The notes beneath the pieces were generated by a model. That model saw only the letters and a program-made list of their open reading frames with translations, was not told the origin of the DNA and ran no database searches. A DNA stretch of 5,821 bases, taken from positions 1-5,821 of the forward strand of contig CAMMZE010000080.1 in assembly GCA_946529195.1 (NCBI GenBank). The letters run 5' to 3'. The DNA comes from an uncultured Lachnospiraceae bacterium (GTDB lineage Bacteria; Bacillota_A; Clostridia; Lachnospirales; Lachnospiraceae). A program made the translations under genes and the position numbers. Positions 5,141-5,821 of the stretch are shown here, one piece after another; positions within the stretch are counted from its first letter, which is position 1, and each line of letters opens with the position of its first letter.

Positions 5141-5821
5141 ATGATTTATGATATCTGTATCATCGGAGGAGGTGCCTCCGGCATGGCAGCTGCCATCTGC
5201 GCGGGCCGCCGGAATGCCCGTACCATACTCGTGGAACGAATGCCAAGACCCGGCAAAAAGATTCTGGCTACCGGGAATGGAAGATGCAATCTGGGTAATC
5301 TTGCACTTTCCGGCCAGCTGACGGATTACAGCCCCTTTTACCGGGGCAATCCGCTTTTTGTAAAGGATGTACTTTCTCATTATGACACAGATGCCATGAC
5401 TCGTTTTCTGGCCTCCGCCGGTATCTATACGCATTGCAGGGGTGACTACATTTATCCCATGTCTGATCAGGCTGTTTCGGTCAGAAATGCTCTGGAACGC
5501 GCCATAGAGGAGACGGGTTGTGTGGAGATCGCGGGGGAGACTGCTGTCTCTAAGATAAAAGTACAGGAAACAGAGAAGCAAGGCTCTGTTTTCTATGTTT
5601 ATACAGAGAATGGCACTTGTATCCGTGCCAGAAAGACCATCCTGGCGGCCGGCGGATGTGCGGCCCCCAAACAAGGTTCCGACGGATCCGGATACCGGCT
5701 GGCTGATATGATGGGGCATACCATCATTAAGCCTCTTCCGGCGCTGACAGCTCTCAGATGCCGGCAATCCTACCTGAAAGATCTGGCAGGAATCCGATGT
5801 CAGGCCCATGTCGCCTTATAT
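5141..5821 (+). CDS. HI0933/BaiN-family NAD(P)/FAD-dependent oxidoreductase, 5' part
   Basis: The frame is open from ATG 5141 to the window edge, giving 227 residues, a little over half of the roughly 400-420 usual for this family. The N-terminus is a Rossmann FAD-binding fold: IIGGGASGMAAAI (7-19) contacts the dinucleotide and Glu32 ends the second strand. The family hallmark GKKILATGNGRCN follows at 38-50. Further matches are YIYPMSDQA (103-111), LAAGGCAAPKQGSDGSGYRLA (168-188), GHTI (192-195) and PALTALRC (200-207). The usual 'RCNLTN' reads RCNLGN here, a Gly for Thr change at 52. The family is flavin-dependent; E. coli YhiN and clostridial BaiN belong to it, but the physiological substrate is generally unclear. 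AAGGAG (5124-5129) overlaps the flippase stop and lies 11 bases from the ATG, so the two genes look co-transcribed and possibly translationally coupled. Confidence 0.9.
   Translation, partial: MIYDICIIGGGASGMAAAICAGRRNARTILVERMPRPGKKILATGNGRCNLGNLALSGQLTDYSPFYRGNPLFVKDVLSHYDTDAMTRFLASAGIYTHCRGDYIYPMSDQAVSVRNALERAIEETGCVEIAGETAVSKIKVQETEKQGSVFYVYTENGTCIRARKTILAAGGCAAPKQGSDGSGYRLADMMGHTIIKPLPALTALRCRQSYLKDLAGIRCQAHVALY

Noticed and set aside
4982..5809. Minus-strand open frame of 275 codons
   Set aside because: It lies opposite the flippase 3' end and the oxidoreductase gene, whose + strand frame matches the HI0933 family along its whole visible length. The minus translation shows no recognisable motif, and the open frame looks like a by-product of codon use on the + strand.
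1..5821. Possible mobile element, CRISPR array, tRNA or novel defence system
   Set aside because: No inverted terminal repeats with a transposase, no regularly spaced repeats, no tRNA-like cloverleaf and no defence-type domains were seen; all long + strand frames belong to housekeeping or envelope families.

Overview
The window looks like ordinary chromosomal DNA of a low-to-mid GC member of the class Clostridia, probably close to Lachnospiraceae. The clues are strong AGGAGG-type ribosome binding sites, TTGAC/TATAAT-type sigma-A promoter elements, a clostridial-style YbeY with a long acidic insert, a DUF3048 (YerB-like) lipoprotein, and a SpoVB-like flippase next to an HI0933-family flavoprotein. 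All convincing genes are on the + strand. Family assignments were made by reading the sequence, without a database search.

Layout: (1) positions 1-414 are the 3' end of a CapA-family gene that begins upstream. (2) A sigma-A promoter with an extended -10 drives rpsU (520-699, ribosomal protein S21). This 59-residue gene has a structured leader and ends at a clear intrinsic terminator (731-771). (3) After a weak candidate promoter, phoH (851-1888, GTG start) and ybeY (1872-2372) overlap by 17 bases and form a ribosome/RNA-maturation pair. (4) A DUF3048 lipoprotein gene follows 23 bases later (2396-3481). (5) A 14-helix MOP-superfamily flippase gene (3524-5125) follows; its start lies inside a GC-rich hairpin. 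(6) The first 227 codons of an HI0933/BaiN-type FAD-dependent oxidoreductase gene (5141 onward) run off the right edge.

Functionally the left half concerns translation: S21 is a small-subunit protein, YbeY a 16S rRNA maturation and quality-control endoribonuclease, and PhoH its usual ATPase partner. The right half is cell-envelope and redox: a lipoprotein, a lipid-linked-precursor flippase and a flavoprotein. No terminator interrupts 851-3481, so phoH, ybeY and the lipoprotein gene may be co-transcribed. The hairpin at 3509-3544 may separate or modulate the flippase and oxidoreductase genes.

I see no mobile element, CRISPR array, tRNA, rRNA or obvious novel multi-gene system. The points most worth a second look are the hairpin that envelops the flippase start, the paired leader of rpsU, and the compressed rpsU-phoH-ybeY island, which lacks the genes that separate these in Bacillus.
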